Positions 1 to 8,931 are shown, counted from the first letter of the stretch. The stretch is DNA of 52,048 nt from Candidatus Methanomethylicota archaeon (GCA_029887765.1 JARXPF010000004.1:610-52657); one strand, 5' to 3'. A program made the numbers and translations. Notes: generated from the letters alone by a model not told the origin.

Positions 1-1545
1 TCCGCTCATTTTTATGAATGGAGAAACATCGCCCCAATTCCACATCATAGCTATCCCCCTCATAGACAACGTATGCGCGACTTGAGCTGGTAGCTGACCA
101 CCGTAATTCCAAACAGTACACAACGAATTATAATCTACATATCTTGTTAGCACTATTGCCAGATATACCAGTACTGCCTCTACATATTCACGAGTCTCTT
201 TCTTATTTAGTCCATCTTTTTGCTTTTCTTCTTCGATTTTCTTGCCTGCCTCGCGTATCAGCTTGACGAGTTTAGTAAGAGTTAGGAGCTGGCGCGGATT
301 AAACAACTTATAGAATTTGTCGAACCCCCAAACCCATATACTTAGACAACCTCCACCGCTAGCAGTATAGCACCATAAATTCTCAGTAGGTATGTCTGGG
401 TCGCCTTCCTGTAGCATTTTCTCCACTTCTCTTCTTGCGAGCTCGAGTTTCTCCTGGTCTTTCTGCGTGCATGGCTCGAACTCTAGATCGCCATTCTTCA
501 CTTTCACCTTGACGAGCAGCCTCTGTCTTGCAAGAGGCGTTACGCCTTCCTGTTCTAAGCTTTGGTTGTATGTTTTGATGGCGTATTTTACGTAGCCCTC
601 AAGTCTCTCTCTAACCTCTTTGGGCAAATTCTTCGTCTCGGTATAATGCCTTCCAGTCTGAGGATCCACCTGCATTATTGGTTGGTGACAGAGAAGGCAG
701 ATGGCTCTCTCGCGCCGAGCCTCAATATTGCTTTCTGGAACCCTAAACTCTTTATCAATGATTAAAACTCTTAAGCCTGAGACTTTCGCGTCTTTAATAG
801 CATTGTTTCTCAGCTCCCTATTCAGGTCGACAACCCTAATCTTTACTTCGTCGCCTTCCACAAACGGCTCCATCCAAGCCAGCCTCTCATAGCCCTTTCC
901 ACCTTTAACCCTCGCCAACCACCAGTTCCCGACAAGTGGAGTCCACCGCTCACAATTGGGACACTTAATCTCCCAGGAGCCTATGTAGACAGCTACATCA
1001 TCATCATATAACTGCTTTATGAGCGGATCCTCCCTAAGCCTCTCAGTAACCCATTTACCCCAGCGCTCTACATCCTCAACAAGCCTCTTACCATACTTCG
1101 CCGGATATTCTAGCACAGCCTTAAGGAAAACATAGGCTGTTGGAAGTAGCTCAACTGCCGTAGCCTCAAGACCAAGGCGCATTGCCTCAAGTGGTATAGA
1201 GCCGAAGCCAGCAAAAGGATCAAGTAGCCTGATTCCACTGAACCTATACAGCGGGGGATTATTATGTGCAGCTTTACTTCTACTACCTATCCCAATACCT
1301 CTCAGAAAAGCCCTCGGACTAGTACCCTCTGGAAGCAAGCAACCGGCGATAATTGCCCTAGCCGATATTAGAGGTTTACGAGTCCACCAGAAAACCATCT
1401 CCCAATGGGGCGGTCTACCAGGCCCTTTTTCAACTGCCGAAGCCTCACTAACCTCACTCCAAGGAAATTTATAAGATTCGATAAAAGTCTTTGATGGAAT
1501 ACGTAGACTTGTAAAATCATCAAACAGTTTGATTTGCTCGTTCAA
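1..1545 (-). CDS. DUF1156-family adenine-specific DNA methylase (5' part; runs off the left edge)
   Basis: An open frame of 515 codons runs from a TTG at 1545 to base 1 without a stop. It was found by reading the minus strand directly. The N-terminus has the family pattern WWTRKPLISARAII (about residues 53-66), then the SAM-binding motif DPFAGFGSIP (109-118) and CxxC pairs near CPNC and CLLC that suggest zinc binding. The catalytic (D/N)PPY motif is not seen here and should lie beyond the window. Family members are predicted N6-adenine methylases, often in defence loci. A GGGGG run lies about 7 bases before the TTG. Base composition is close to 50% G+C with many CGC, CTC and GAG codons, quite unlike every neighbouring gene, so recent transfer is likely. 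Confidence 0.85.
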   Translation of the reverse strand, partial: MNEQIKLFDDFTSLRIPSKTFIESYKFPWSEVSEASAVEKGPGRPPHWEMVFWWTRKPLISARAIIAGCLLPEGTSPRAFLRGIGIGSRSKAAHNNPPLYRFSGIRLLDPFAGFGSIPLEAMRLGLEATAVELLPTAYVFLKAVLEYPAKYGKRLVEDVERWGKWVTERLREDPLIKQLYDDDVAVYIGSWEIKCPNCERWTPLVGNWWLARVKGGKGYERLAWMEPFVEGDEVKIRVVDLNRELRNNAIKDAKVSGLRVLIIDKEFRVPESNIEARRERAICLLCHQPIMQVDPQTGRHYTETKNLPKEVRERLEGYVKYAIKTYNQSLEQEGVTPLARQRLLVKVKVKNGDLEFEPCTQKDQEKLELARREVEKMLQEGDPDIPTENLWCYTASGGGCLSIWVWGFDKFYKLFNPRQLLTLTKLVKLIREAGKKIEEEKQKDGLNKKETREYVEAVLVYLAIVLTRYVDYNSLCTVWNYGGQLPAQVAHTLSMRGIAMMWNWGDVSPFIKMSG

Positions 1546-1702
1546 TTAATTTCCCCCTAAATCTTTCTATAGTAGTTTCAATACACTTCTTCACAAATTG
1601 ACTGATACTTTCAATCTCATCAATTTCAATAATATTTCTTAAAAACTCAATATGTTCTTGAAGAAGGTTAATGCAAATTCTAATATTAAAACACTTGTCC
1701 AC
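1520..1702 (-). CDS. Small ribbon-helix-helix-like protein upstream of the methylase
   Basis: This 60-residue protein starts at a GTG preceded by GTGGTG, which serves as ribosome-binding site; an earlier in-frame GTG at 1714 is part of that site. A short beta-like stretch (FNIRICINL) is followed by two helix-like stretches ending in SISQFVKKCIETTIERF, a layout like ribbon-helix-helix DNA-binding proteins. The AT-rich composition matches the host chromosome rather than the methylase. Its last 26 bases overlap the start of the methylase gene in another frame, so the two may be translationally coupled. It may be a regulator of the methylase, but the family assignment rests on pattern only. Confidence 0.5.
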   Translation of the reverse strand: MDKCFNIRICINLLQEHIEFLRNIIEIDEIESISQFVKKCIETTIERFRGKLIERANQTV

Positions 1703-1826
1703 AAAAAGCACCACAATATTAAGTTTTGCATGAGCGTATTTAAAGTTTAATCAATTTTCATCAAAATATGAATATAAAACTAAACCATAAATATTGCTTT
1801 TAATAATATAAGTAATGTGATTATTA

Positions 1827-2015
1827 ATGACTAATTGTCCAATATGTAAAACAGAAAATCCAGTTCCAACAAAGATATGGAAATATGGTGCATTTACTGT
1901 AAAAGCTTACATATGCAAAAATTGTCAAACTCAATATAGAGAATACTACAATAAAAATGGAGAATATAGTTTTACACTAAAACTTGAAAAAGGAAAAGGC
2001 TACATAAAAGCATGA
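1827..2015 (+). CDS. Small zinc-ribbon protein
   Basis: The 62-residue product has two cysteine knuckles, CPIC (residues 4-7) and CKNC (30-33), separated by about 22 residues, the spacing of a zinc ribbon. A basic, lysine-rich tail (LKLEKGKGYIKA) follows. Small stand-alone zinc ribbons of this kind are common and mostly uncharacterised in Crenarchaeota-type genomes. The ATG has a weak GTGAT ribosome-binding site 5 bases upstream. It stands alone, divergent from the ribbon-helix-helix gene and convergent with bax1. A role in nucleic-acid binding is plausible but not shown. Confidence 0.65.
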   Translation: MTNCPICKTENPVPTKIWKYGAFTVKAYICKNCQTQYREYYNKNGEYSFTLKLEKGKGYIKA

Positions 2016-2228
2016 TTTTTACAATCAATTTAATATATAAAGTCAACTTTATAGAAAAATTTTCCAAAATTCATTAAATTCATAAGATGTTAAATCTACT
2101 TATAAAATACTTCACCAAGATTTTCGTTAATGTAATTATTGTAATAATTTTTTATTTATATTTAAAATTTCATTTAAATAATATTTTTTAAATTAATGTC
2201 TAGATAAAAAGAAGCCCATACTTTCATT
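2016..2228. other. AT-rich convergent spacer
   Basis: This spacer separates two convergent genes and is extremely AT-rich. I see no open frame, RNA gene or repeat in it. T-runs such as the one near 2146-2160 could end transcripts from either side. Confidence 0.4.
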
Positions 2229-3749
2229 CTAAATTAATTTTTTAACATAAGCATTTTCAATAGAAATACCATGCCATTTAATTTGAAAACCACATGCAGT
2301 TATAATAGATATAATATCTGGAAGTCCAAAATTTTCTAAAGCTTTTATAACTTCTTTCAAAGGAGTTTCATTTTTAACAATATTATTTATAATATCTCTT
2401 ATTTTTTCCATTAATTCTTTTTCAATAAAATAATCTCCAATTAATAAATGTGTTTTTACTTTATTTGAAGCTGCTTTAACAACTTCAGGAGAAATATTTA
2501 ATCTCTTAGCTATTTCATCTATAGTTTCTATTGGCTTTTTAATATTCAATTCTAATTTAGTCACATAAGTCTTAATTTCTTCTTCCATTATTTTATTTAA
2601 AAAATTTAATACTTCTTTAATAGGAATTTTATCTTTATAATATATTATGTGAAAATTAGAAAGAGAACTTAATTTTTCAATTTTTCCACAAGCAAGATCT
2701 TCATTTACTGCTACTATTATTGGATCTTTAATAAATTTTAATTTTTCAATTTTTCTTTTTAAATAATCAATAGTCCAAAAACCTACAATCTCCATAAGAA
2801 CTCTTTTATTTTCAAAATAAAAAGAAAAATCTGGAATAATTATACAATTATTAATAAGAATAGGATCGCTTTCTCTTTTTATAATCCATGGAGTATTTAA
2901 AGTTTTAAATTCATTAGCAAAATCTTCTTCAATAGTACTATCATAACTTTCTTTTAATTCAATTTTAGGAAATAGCCAACTGTATTTTTTACTATTTAAT
3001 TCAAATCTTAGTAGTTTATTTTTATAAAGTATAATAGCTTGTATTTGCCATGGTTGACTTGCAAATATTTCAGGTAAAAGCTTAGCAATAGCAGTTCCAT
3101 AACGTCTAGTAAGTTTAAAAATAGAAGCAGGACCATCTATTTTAAACCATTTACCTTCTTTATTAGTATACATTAATCCATAATATTTTATAGCTCTAAA
3201 AATTCTTTGCCAATTTCCACTTGAAGTAAAATCTATTTCAGTAGCATTGAATAATAATGTTTGAGTAATAGAAAAATTATATTCTTTAAGTAAATCTATT
3301 GCATTAATATTTTGAAAATAAGAAAGTTTATCTTCAGAATTTAAATCAGCATAAATTGATTGTTCAACATCCTCAGGCTTAATATTAAGTTTATTTGCTA
3401 CTATTTTTATAATATTATTTCTTTCTTCAAAAGTAGTAGGATATCCAAGAATTGAAGCTTCTTCAAAAAGTAAATGTCTAATTTTTTTAGGATCAATAGA
3501 ATAAGAAGCTATGAATTCACATTTACGTTCAATTAACAAAGAAAGAGCTCTAATTAATTTATAATTACCATAAATATTTTCAAGTTCTAAAATTTTTTCT
3601 TTTATTTCTCTTCTTTTTAATCCAATACTTTCAGAATAAATTTGAATAATAGCTTCAGCAATATTAATATCAGGAGTACTAAATCTAGAATACTTAGGCC
3701 AAATATTATTACCTCTTTTAATTACTACTAAGAGTTCTTTTGGAAGCAT
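2229..3749 (-). CDS. bax1: Bax1 nuclease, partner of archaeal XPB (DUF790)
   Basis: The product (506 residues) belongs to the DUF790 family, known as Bax1 (binds archaeal XPB), a structure-specific nuclease that works with the XPB helicase in DNA repair. The start MLPKELL matches the usual DUF790 N-terminus and has AAGGAG about 9 bases upstream; a further in-frame ATG at 3779 would add 10 residues inside xpb. A restriction-enzyme-like core is suggested by IIPDFSFYF and RVLMEIVGFW (about residues 300-325), with D and E in the expected order. The last 32 bases of xpb overlap its start, so the two are coupled. Confidence 0.85.
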   Translation of the reverse strand: MLPKELLVVIKRGNNIWPKYSRFSTPDINIAEAIIQIYSESIGLKRREIKEKILELENIYGNYKLIRALSLLIERKCEFIASYSIDPKKIRHLLFEEASILGYPTTFEERNNIIKIVANKLNIKPEDVEQSIYADLNSEDKLSYFQNINAIDLLKEYNFSITQTLLFNATEIDFTSSGNWQRIFRAIKYYGLMYTNKEGKWFKIDGPASIFKLTRRYGTAIAKLLPEIFASQPWQIQAIILYKNKLLRFELNSKKYSWLFPKIELKESYDSTIEEDFANEFKTLNTPWIIKRESDPILINNCIIIPDFSFYFENKRVLMEIVGFWTIDYLKRKIEKLKFIKDPIIVAVNEDLACGKIEKLSSLSNFHIIYYKDKIPIKEVLNFLNKIMEEEIKTYVTKLELNIKKPIETIDEIAKRLNISPEVVKAASNKVKTHLLIGDYFIEKELMEKIRDIINNIVKNETPLKEVIKALENFGLPDIISIITACGFQIKWHGISIENAYVKKLI

Positions 3750-5085
3750 TTCTTCTTCTCCTTCTACTAAAATCAACATCTTTAGTTTCTCTTGATATTA
3801 TTTCTAATAAAATTGCTTTTTTTCCTTCTTTTTTTCTAAGTAATCTTCCAAGACGTTGTATATGTTGACGAGGACTGCCATAACCTGCTAAAACTATTCC
3901 TCTACTTGCATCTGGTACATCAATTCCTTCATCTAAAACTAAACTTGTAACTATAGCTTTATAATCACCTGATTTAAATTTTTCAAGTATAATTCTTCTT
4001 TCATCTTCAGAAGTTTCATGAGTTATAGCAGGTATTAAAAAACGTCTACTTATTTCATAAACAAGACTATTATGAAGTGTGAATATTATAGTTTTTTCAT
4101 TAGAAAGTTTTAATTGTTCTGCTAAAAATTTCATTTTAGATTCAGAATTAAGAGCAATTTTTAATGCTTTAGCTCTTGCTAAAATTGCTTCTCTGGCTTC
4201 AGGATCTTTTGCAGATAATACAATTAATTTTTGAAAATCATTATTACTTTCTATTTTAATTCCTCTTTTTTCTAAAAATGAAGTATAAATTTTCCAAAGT
4301 CTATCATATTCCATTCTTTCTTCAGGTGTTAAATCTACATATATTCTCTTATGTTCATATGGCGCAATATAAGAACCTGCAAGATCTTCATGAGATGCTT
4401 CATAAACTATTCCTCCTATTAATCTAGGAGCATCTAAATGGCGCATATCACTTCTATGTAATGTACTTGTTAATCCCATTCTATATGGAGCTACTAACAT
4501 TTCAGCAATTTGACTATATGCAGGTGCAAAAATATGATGAGCTTCATCAGCTATTAGTAATTCAAATTTATCTCCAATTTCTTCAGCTCTTATATAAGCT
4601 GAATCATAAGTTGAAACTGTTATCCATTTTATATCTACTTTACCACCACCTAATATCCCTGGTTCAATGCCTAAAATTGTTTTTAATCTCTCTACCCATT
4701 GATCTACTAATGCTAAAGTTGGTGCAAGAATTATTGTACTTTTTCTTAAAACTTCTATAGCTTTTAATCCAATGAAAGTTTTTCCTCCAGCTGTTACAAT
4801 GCAAATTGTTCCCCAATAACCATTTTCTATCCATCTTTCAAAAGCTTCTTTTTGAAATGGATAAAGTTCTACTTTTCCAAGAATTGGTTGTGAAGGAGGC
4901 GGTTTTAATACTTCATCTTTAAAAAATATTTTATTTCTTTCAAGATATTTTATTATATCTTTATAAAAATATGCAGGTGCTCTATATGCTTTTATTCTAG
5001 GATCCCATTGAGTATATGGTGTTGATATATCACCATCTATTATTATAGTTCCTTTTGAATAACTTAATTTTACGAATAGAACCAT
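3718..5085 (-). CDS. xpb: XPB/Rad25-type DNA helicase
   Basis: This 455-residue SF2 helicase has a Q-motif-like LYPFQKEA (74-81), a Walker A variant TAGGKT (98-103), the Walker B box DEAH (180-183), a downstream TST motif and motif VI as QHIQRLGRLLR near the C-terminus. The length fits archaeal XPB, which lacks eukaryotic extensions. It is an ATP-dependent DNA translocase thought to act in nucleotide excision repair or related processing. It lies directly upstream of, and overlaps, bax1, the usual archaeal arrangement. The Walker A reads TAGGKT where TGAGKT or TGSGKT is more common, a mild variation. The ATG at 5085 has no clear ribosome-binding site and may be leaderless. Confidence 0.9.
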   Translation of the reverse strand: MVLFVKLSYSKGTIIIDGDISTPYTQWDPRIKAYRAPAYFYKDIIKYLERNKIFFKDEVLKPPPSQPILGKVELYPFQKEAFERWIENGYWGTICIVTAGGKTFIGLKAIEVLRKSTIILAPTLALVDQWVERLKTILGIEPGILGGGKVDIKWITVSTYDSAYIRAEEIGDKFELLIADEAHHIFAPAYSQIAEMLVAPYRMGLTSTLHRSDMRHLDAPRLIGGIVYEASHEDLAGSYIAPYEHKRIYVDLTPEERMEYDRLWKIYTSFLEKRGIKIESNNDFQKLIVLSAKDPEAREAILARAKALKIALNSESKMKFLAEQLKLSNEKTIIFTLHNSLVYEISRRFLIPAITHETSEDERRIILEKFKSGDYKAIVTSLVLDEGIDVPDASRGIVLAGYGSPRQHIQRLGRLLRKKEGKKAILLEIISRETKDVDFSRRRRRNASKRTLSSN

Positions 5086-5121
5086 TTTTAGTAATTAATA
5101 GAAGAAAATAGTATATAATTC

Positions 5122-6234
5122 TTATGATAAAAGCCATATATTTCCTATGGATACATTATTGACATATTTTAATGCAATTTCTCTACACTTAAATGCTAAA
5201 GTTTTACTAGTTCTTGGAAGATCCTCCATAAGATAACAACCATAAAATCCTAATAATGTATATGGAATATTTGGATTAATTGAACTTATAAATTCAGCTA
5301 TTCCCTTAACTTCTTCTACATCAATATATCCTGGAATAAGTAATGTACTAACAGATAATAATGGTACTTCAGGTCTTTTTTCATATAATCTTCCAAGAAT
5401 TTTTAAATTATTTAATGAAGGTTTATTTGATGTACCACATAAAATAATATTAAGATTTTCATCCCAAGATTTTATATCAAATTTTATATTTCCACCACTT
5501 TCAAGTGCATATTTTCCCATTATTGGAATATATTCTTCAGATATATTTCCATTAGTTTCCCAACAAATTCTTAAAATTCTATTTAATTCTCTTGCTCTTT
5601 CTAAAGAAAATCTACTAGTCTCTAAACAATGTGGCATTTGAGAAGAAGGATCTCCTCCAAAATAACATATACAAGATACACTTTTTTTATCAGCTTTCAT
5701 TGCTAATTCTTTTGCACTAATAAAATTTTTCAAACTTAAAGTAAGTTTTTTATAATGCCAATTTTGACAAAATAAACAATCATAACTACAAGAACCATAA
5801 AATACTGCAAGATTTTCATGAAATACTTCTGGTCCAGGAGAATAGGAGTATTTAGGATAGCCTCTACCAGTACATCCTGGACAGAACCATGATGCTACAC
5901 AATTTGTAGGTAAAGGATCATAATACCATTCTAAAATTCCTTTATCAGGAGTGCCACCAAGTCGAAAAAGATTTCCATTAATATTTTTAACAAGACCACA
6001 AAATCCAATTTCATTTTCTCCAAGAGAACATTTATTTGCACAACCATTACACTTAATACCATTAGGATTTCTAACTGGACTAGGAGGTAAACCAATTTTA
6101 GATCTTATAAACTTACGTTTTTCTTGAGCTATTCTTAATGCTTCTTCTGGTTTTTTTCTAATACAATTTAAGCAAATAGAAAGAAAATTTGATATTGTTG
6201 GATGTGAATTTTCACATAATACACATTTTCCCAT
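5122..6234 (-). CDS. Radical SAM protein, PflA-like, with extra cysteine clusters
   Basis: The 370-residue protein carries a radical-SAM iron-sulfur motif CxxxCxxC (C149, C153, C156) and a downstream GGDP stretch typical of SAM binding. Before this it has three further cysteine groups: C4/C7/C21/C24 (zinc-ribbon-like), C62/C65/C69/C79, and C112/C118/C121, which may bind additional metal or clusters. It resembles the group of archaeal proteins annotated as pyruvate-formate-lyase-activating-enzyme-like. The substrate is unknown. It sits between xpb and moaE on the same strand with short gaps of 36 and 23 bases, so it may be cotranscribed with either. Confidence 0.8.
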   Translation of the reverse strand: MGKCVLCENSHPTISNFLSICLNCIRKKPEEALRIAQEKRKFIRSKIGLPPSPVRNPNGIKCNGCANKCSLGENEIGFCGLVKNINGNLFRLGGTPDKGILEWYYDPLPTNCVASWFCPGCTGRGYPKYSYSPGPEVFHENLAVFYGSCSYDCLFCQNWHYKKLTLSLKNFISAKELAMKADKKSVSCICYFGGDPSSQMPHCLETSRFSLERARELNRILRICWETNGNISEEYIPIMGKYALESGGNIKFDIKSWDENLNIILCGTSNKPSLNNLKILGRLYEKRPEVPLLSVSTLLIPGYIDVEEVKGIAEFISSINPNIPYTLLGFYGCYLMEDLPRTSKTLAFKCREIALKYVNNVSIGNIWLLS

Positions 6235-6257
6235 ATATTATAATTAAGATTCTATTC

Positions 6258-6689
6258 TTAAATTCCTACCCAATAAGATCCTTCTTCTGTATATTCTTTT
6301 TTCCATATTGGAATTTCATGTTTAACTTTATCTAAAGCTACTCTTATTGCATCTATAGCTTTTTCACTTCTTTCAGCTGCAACAATAATATAAAGAACTT
6401 CTTCACCTGGTAAAAATACTCCATATTTATGACATATAATTACATCAATAATTCCACCCATCATGTATATAGTATTTGCAATATTTTCAAGTGCTCTTTT
6501 AGCAATTTCTTCAAATACTTCATATTCAAGTTTTTCTACTTTTTTACCATCAAGAGTCATTCCTCTTATAATACCTATAAAAGTTAAAATTGCACCACAA
6601 TTTTTCTCTTTTATATTTTCCTTAAGTATTTTAATTAAAGAGAAAAGATCAACACTTTCTTCTTTCTTTAAGAGTAAACCAATTGGCAT
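6258..6689 (-). CDS. moaE: Molybdopterin synthase catalytic subunit MoaE
   Basis: The 143-residue product matches MoaE, which transfers sulfur from MoaD thiocarboxylate to precursor Z to make molybdopterin. The C-terminal signature KHEIPIWKKE with the conserved lysines is present, as is the GAILTFIGIIRG core strand region. The usual HR pair before the conserved aspartate-lysine helix reads AAERSEKA, a modest departure. No other molybdenum cofactor gene is in the window, so the pathway must be completed elsewhere. It is divergent from the RNA methylase gene at 6729. Confidence 0.88.
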   Translation of the reverse strand: MPIGLLLKKEESVDLFSLIKILKENIKEKNCGAILTFIGIIRGMTLDGKKVEKLEYEVFEEIAKRALENIANTIYMMGGIIDVIICHKYGVFLPGEEVLYIIVAAERSEKAIDAIRVALDKVKHEIPIWKKEYTEEGSYWVGI

Positions 6690-6728
6690 AAATATGTAAA
6701 TATTATTCTATTATTTAATTATTTAGCT

Positions 6729-7883
6729 ATGATTATGGAAAATATTTTAGATTATGAAGAAGAGCTTTTAGAAAAATTAAAAGTAATTTATGGAAGTAGA
6801 TTAAGTTCAATTATTAATTCTATAGCAAAACCACCAAAAGAATATTCTTTACGTGTAAATACACTTAGAATAGATGTAGATAAAATAATTAAAGAAATAA
6901 GTGATATGGGCTTTAATTGTAGAGCTTCTAATTTATTAGAAGAAGTTATTTTAATTGAAATTAAAGGACCTTATTCTTTAGAAAAAACTGGAAAATTAGT
7001 AGTTGCAAAAAAAGGAGCTGCAGAAAGTGTAATGCTAGGGAGTAAATTATATGCTCCTGGAGTATTAAGATGTGAAAATTATAGAATTGGAGATTTAGTA
7101 AGAATAGAAGATCCAAGAGGACATTTAGTTGGTAAAGGAATTGCATTAATGCCACCAAAAATAGATAATAAAAAAAGAGAAGGATTAGCTGTAGATACAA
7201 AAGAATCAATATATAAACTTCCACCTTTTAGAGAAACTTCTCTTTATAAACTTGGTTTAATAAAAGAGCAAAATATTCCTGCTATGATAACATCAAGAGT
7301 ATTAGAACCAAAAAAAGGAGACATTATTGTAGATATGTGTGCTGCTCCAGGAGGAAAGACATTACATATAGCTCAATTAATAGAAGATCAAGGAAAAATA
7401 TTTGCTTTTGATAATTCTAAAGATAGATTAAATATTTTAATTAAAGAAATAGAAAGAATGAAATTTAAAAGTATAATTCCCATATGTCATGATTCAAGAT
7501 ATTTAGATATAGATTTTCCTACATTAAAAGCAGATAAAGTATTAGTAGATCCTCCTTGTTCTGCTTTAGGAGTAAGACCTAAACTTTATGAAGATTCAAA
7601 TTATAAAAAAGTAATTGGTTGTGCAAAATATCAAAAACAATTCATGAAAGTAGCAAGTAAAATAGTAAAAAAAGGAGGAATAATAGTTTATTCTACATGT
7701 ACTTTAACTTTAGAAGAAAATGAAGAAATTGTAAAATTTGCTATTGAGAATCTAGGACTTGAACTTGAAAATCAATGTATTAAAATAGGTGAAGATGGTT
7801 TTGGAATAAAAGAAGTACAAAGATTTAATCCAGATAAACTTGATATGCCAGGATATTTTATAGCTAAATTTGTGAAAAAATGA
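6729..7883 (+). CDS. NSUN/RsmB-type RNA cytosine-C5 methyltransferase with PUA domain
   Basis: A PUA RNA-binding domain occupies about residues 88-158, and a Rossmann methylase core follows with SAM motif DMCAAPGGKT (202-211), the DPPCSALG motif (274-281) and STCT (C324). The two cysteines C277 and C324 are the catalytic and release cysteines of the NOL1/NOP2/sun family. The target is probably tRNA or rRNA cytosine; archaeal members often act on tRNA. The start is uncertain between the ATG at 6729 and the one two codons later. Its stop overlaps the start of the archaemetzincin gene in an ATGA arrangement. Confidence 0.88.
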   Translation: MIMENILDYEEELLEKLKVIYGSRLSSIINSIAKPPKEYSLRVNTLRIDVDKIIKEISDMGFNCRASNLLEEVILIEIKGPYSLEKTGKLVVAKKGAAESVMLGSKLYAPGVLRCENYRIGDLVRIEDPRGHLVGKGIALMPPKIDNKKREGLAVDTKESIYKLPPFRETSLYKLGLIKEQNIPAMITSRVLEPKKGDIIVDMCAAPGGKTLHIAQLIEDQGKIFAFDNSKDRLNILIKEIERMKFKSIIPICHDSRYLDIDFPTLKADKVLVDPPCSALGVRPKLYEDSNYKKVIGCAKYQKQFMKVASKIVKKGGIIVYSTCTLTLEENEEIVKFAIENLGLELENQCIKIGEDGFGIKEVQRFNPDKLDMPGYFIAKFVKK

Positions 7884-8437
7884 AAAAAATAATATTAACA
7901 ATAACAGAAGGATCAAATATTGAATTATTAAAAATTGCAGAAAATTGTTATAGAAAGAAGTTTTTAAATTTAAAAATATTAAATAAATCACTTCCTATTA
8001 ATGACGTACCATTTAGAATAAATTTTAAAGGATTAAAACAATATTTAGCTGATGCTATATTAGAAAAAGGTTATAATTTAATAGAAGAAAATTCAATATT
8101 AATCATAATAACTGATTTTGATATTTATACTCATGGAACAAATTATATATTTGGTTTAGCAACTAAAGATATTGGTTTAATTTCTTCAGCAAGAATAGAT
8201 CCAAAATTTTGGGAAATGTTTCCTGAAATTCATTATTATTCAAAAATGGGAAAGGATTTCTTTATAAGACAATATGAAAAAGTACTTTTACATGAATTAG
8301 GTCATACTATTTCATTACCTCATTGTAATAATATTGAATGTGTAATGAGATATTCAAATTCTCCAATTGAACTTTATTCAAAAGGAGAAGATTATTGTAA
8401 AAAATGTTGGGAATATTTGAAAAATCATTTTCTATAA
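7880..8437 (+). CDS. amzA: Archaemetzincin metalloprotease
   Basis: The product (185 residues) has the zinc-protease motif HExxHxxxxxHC, read here as H138, E139, H142, H148 and C149, followed by further cysteines C154, C173 and C176. This is the archaemetzincin signature, in which the extra cysteines bind a second zinc. Archaemetzincins are small soluble proteases; their natural substrates are not established. The start ATG overlaps the preceding RNA methylase stop by four bases, so the genes are probably translationally coupled. Its 3' end overlaps the convergent nob1 gene by 13 bases. Confidence 0.9.
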   Translation: MKKIILTITEGSNIELLKIAENCYRKKFLNLKILNKSLPINDVPFRINFKGLKQYLADAILEKGYNLIEENSILIIITDFDIYTHGTNYIFGLATKDIGLISSARIDPKFWEMFPEIHYYSKMGKDFFIRQYEKVLLHELGHTISLPHCNNIECVMRYSNSPIELYSKGEDYCKKCWEYLKNHFL

Positions 8438-8922
8438 ACTTTTCTTTTTAAATAATGACCACATATTTTACAAATTTTTTCTGAAGAATCATAAGTAGCA
8501 CCACATGCAGGACAATATATTAACCATGAGAATTTTTCTTTAATTCCTTTAGTAATCATTGACTTAAATTTTAAAGAAAGAATAGAACAAACATTTTGTA
8601 AACTATAATCATCACTTATTATTATAGGTTCTTTACCTTCATTTTTAAGTTCAAAAGCTAATGCTATAATACTTAAATCAGTTTCAGAAAGAACTATTAA
8701 ATCACCACTCATATTTGCTTTTTGTTTTATAATTTCCAAAGATTCATTTTTTGGAGATCTTAATTTTAAATTTCCTAATGATATACATAAATCAATAAAG
8801 TCTTTTAATTTACTTTTTGAAAGTTCTAATAATACATTAGGAGTAATATAATGTTCTCCTTCAATAATTTGAGGATTGAAACCATTTATTAATGCAGAAG
8901 TATCTAATACATAAACATTCAT
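8425..8922 (-). CDS. nob1: Nob1 endoribonuclease (PIN domain plus zinc ribbon)
   Basis: The 165-residue protein begins with a PIN-domain strand and its first catalytic aspartate (LDTSALI, D7) and carries further acidic residues in SETDLSIIALAF and IISDD. A C-terminal zinc ribbon follows with CPAC and CKIC. This layout is that of Nob1, which cuts the 3' end of pre-16S rRNA in the archaeal small subunit. It lies just downstream of the NAD kinase gene on the same strand with a 9-base gap. The 3' overlap with archaemetzincin makes the two transcripts antisense at their ends. Confidence 0.88.
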   Translation of the reverse strand: MNVYVLDTSALINGFNPQIIEGEHYITPNVLLELSKSKLKDFIDLCISLGNLKLRSPKNESLEIIKQKANMSGDLIVLSETDLSIIALAFELKNEGKEPIIISDDYSLQNVCSILSLKFKSMITKGIKEKFSWLIYCPACGATYDSSEKICKICGHYLKRKVYRK

Positions 8923-8931
8923 ATTCTTACC

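Noticed and set aside
392-892. Three plus-strand open frames of 63-67 codons
   Set aside because: They lie antisense to the clear DUF1156 methylase frame and have serine-rich, unlikely composition; they are shadows of its GC-rich codons.
4461-4760. Plus-strand frame of 99 codons inside xpb
   Set aside because: It is a leucine/tyrosine-rich shadow of the helicase core on the opposite strand.
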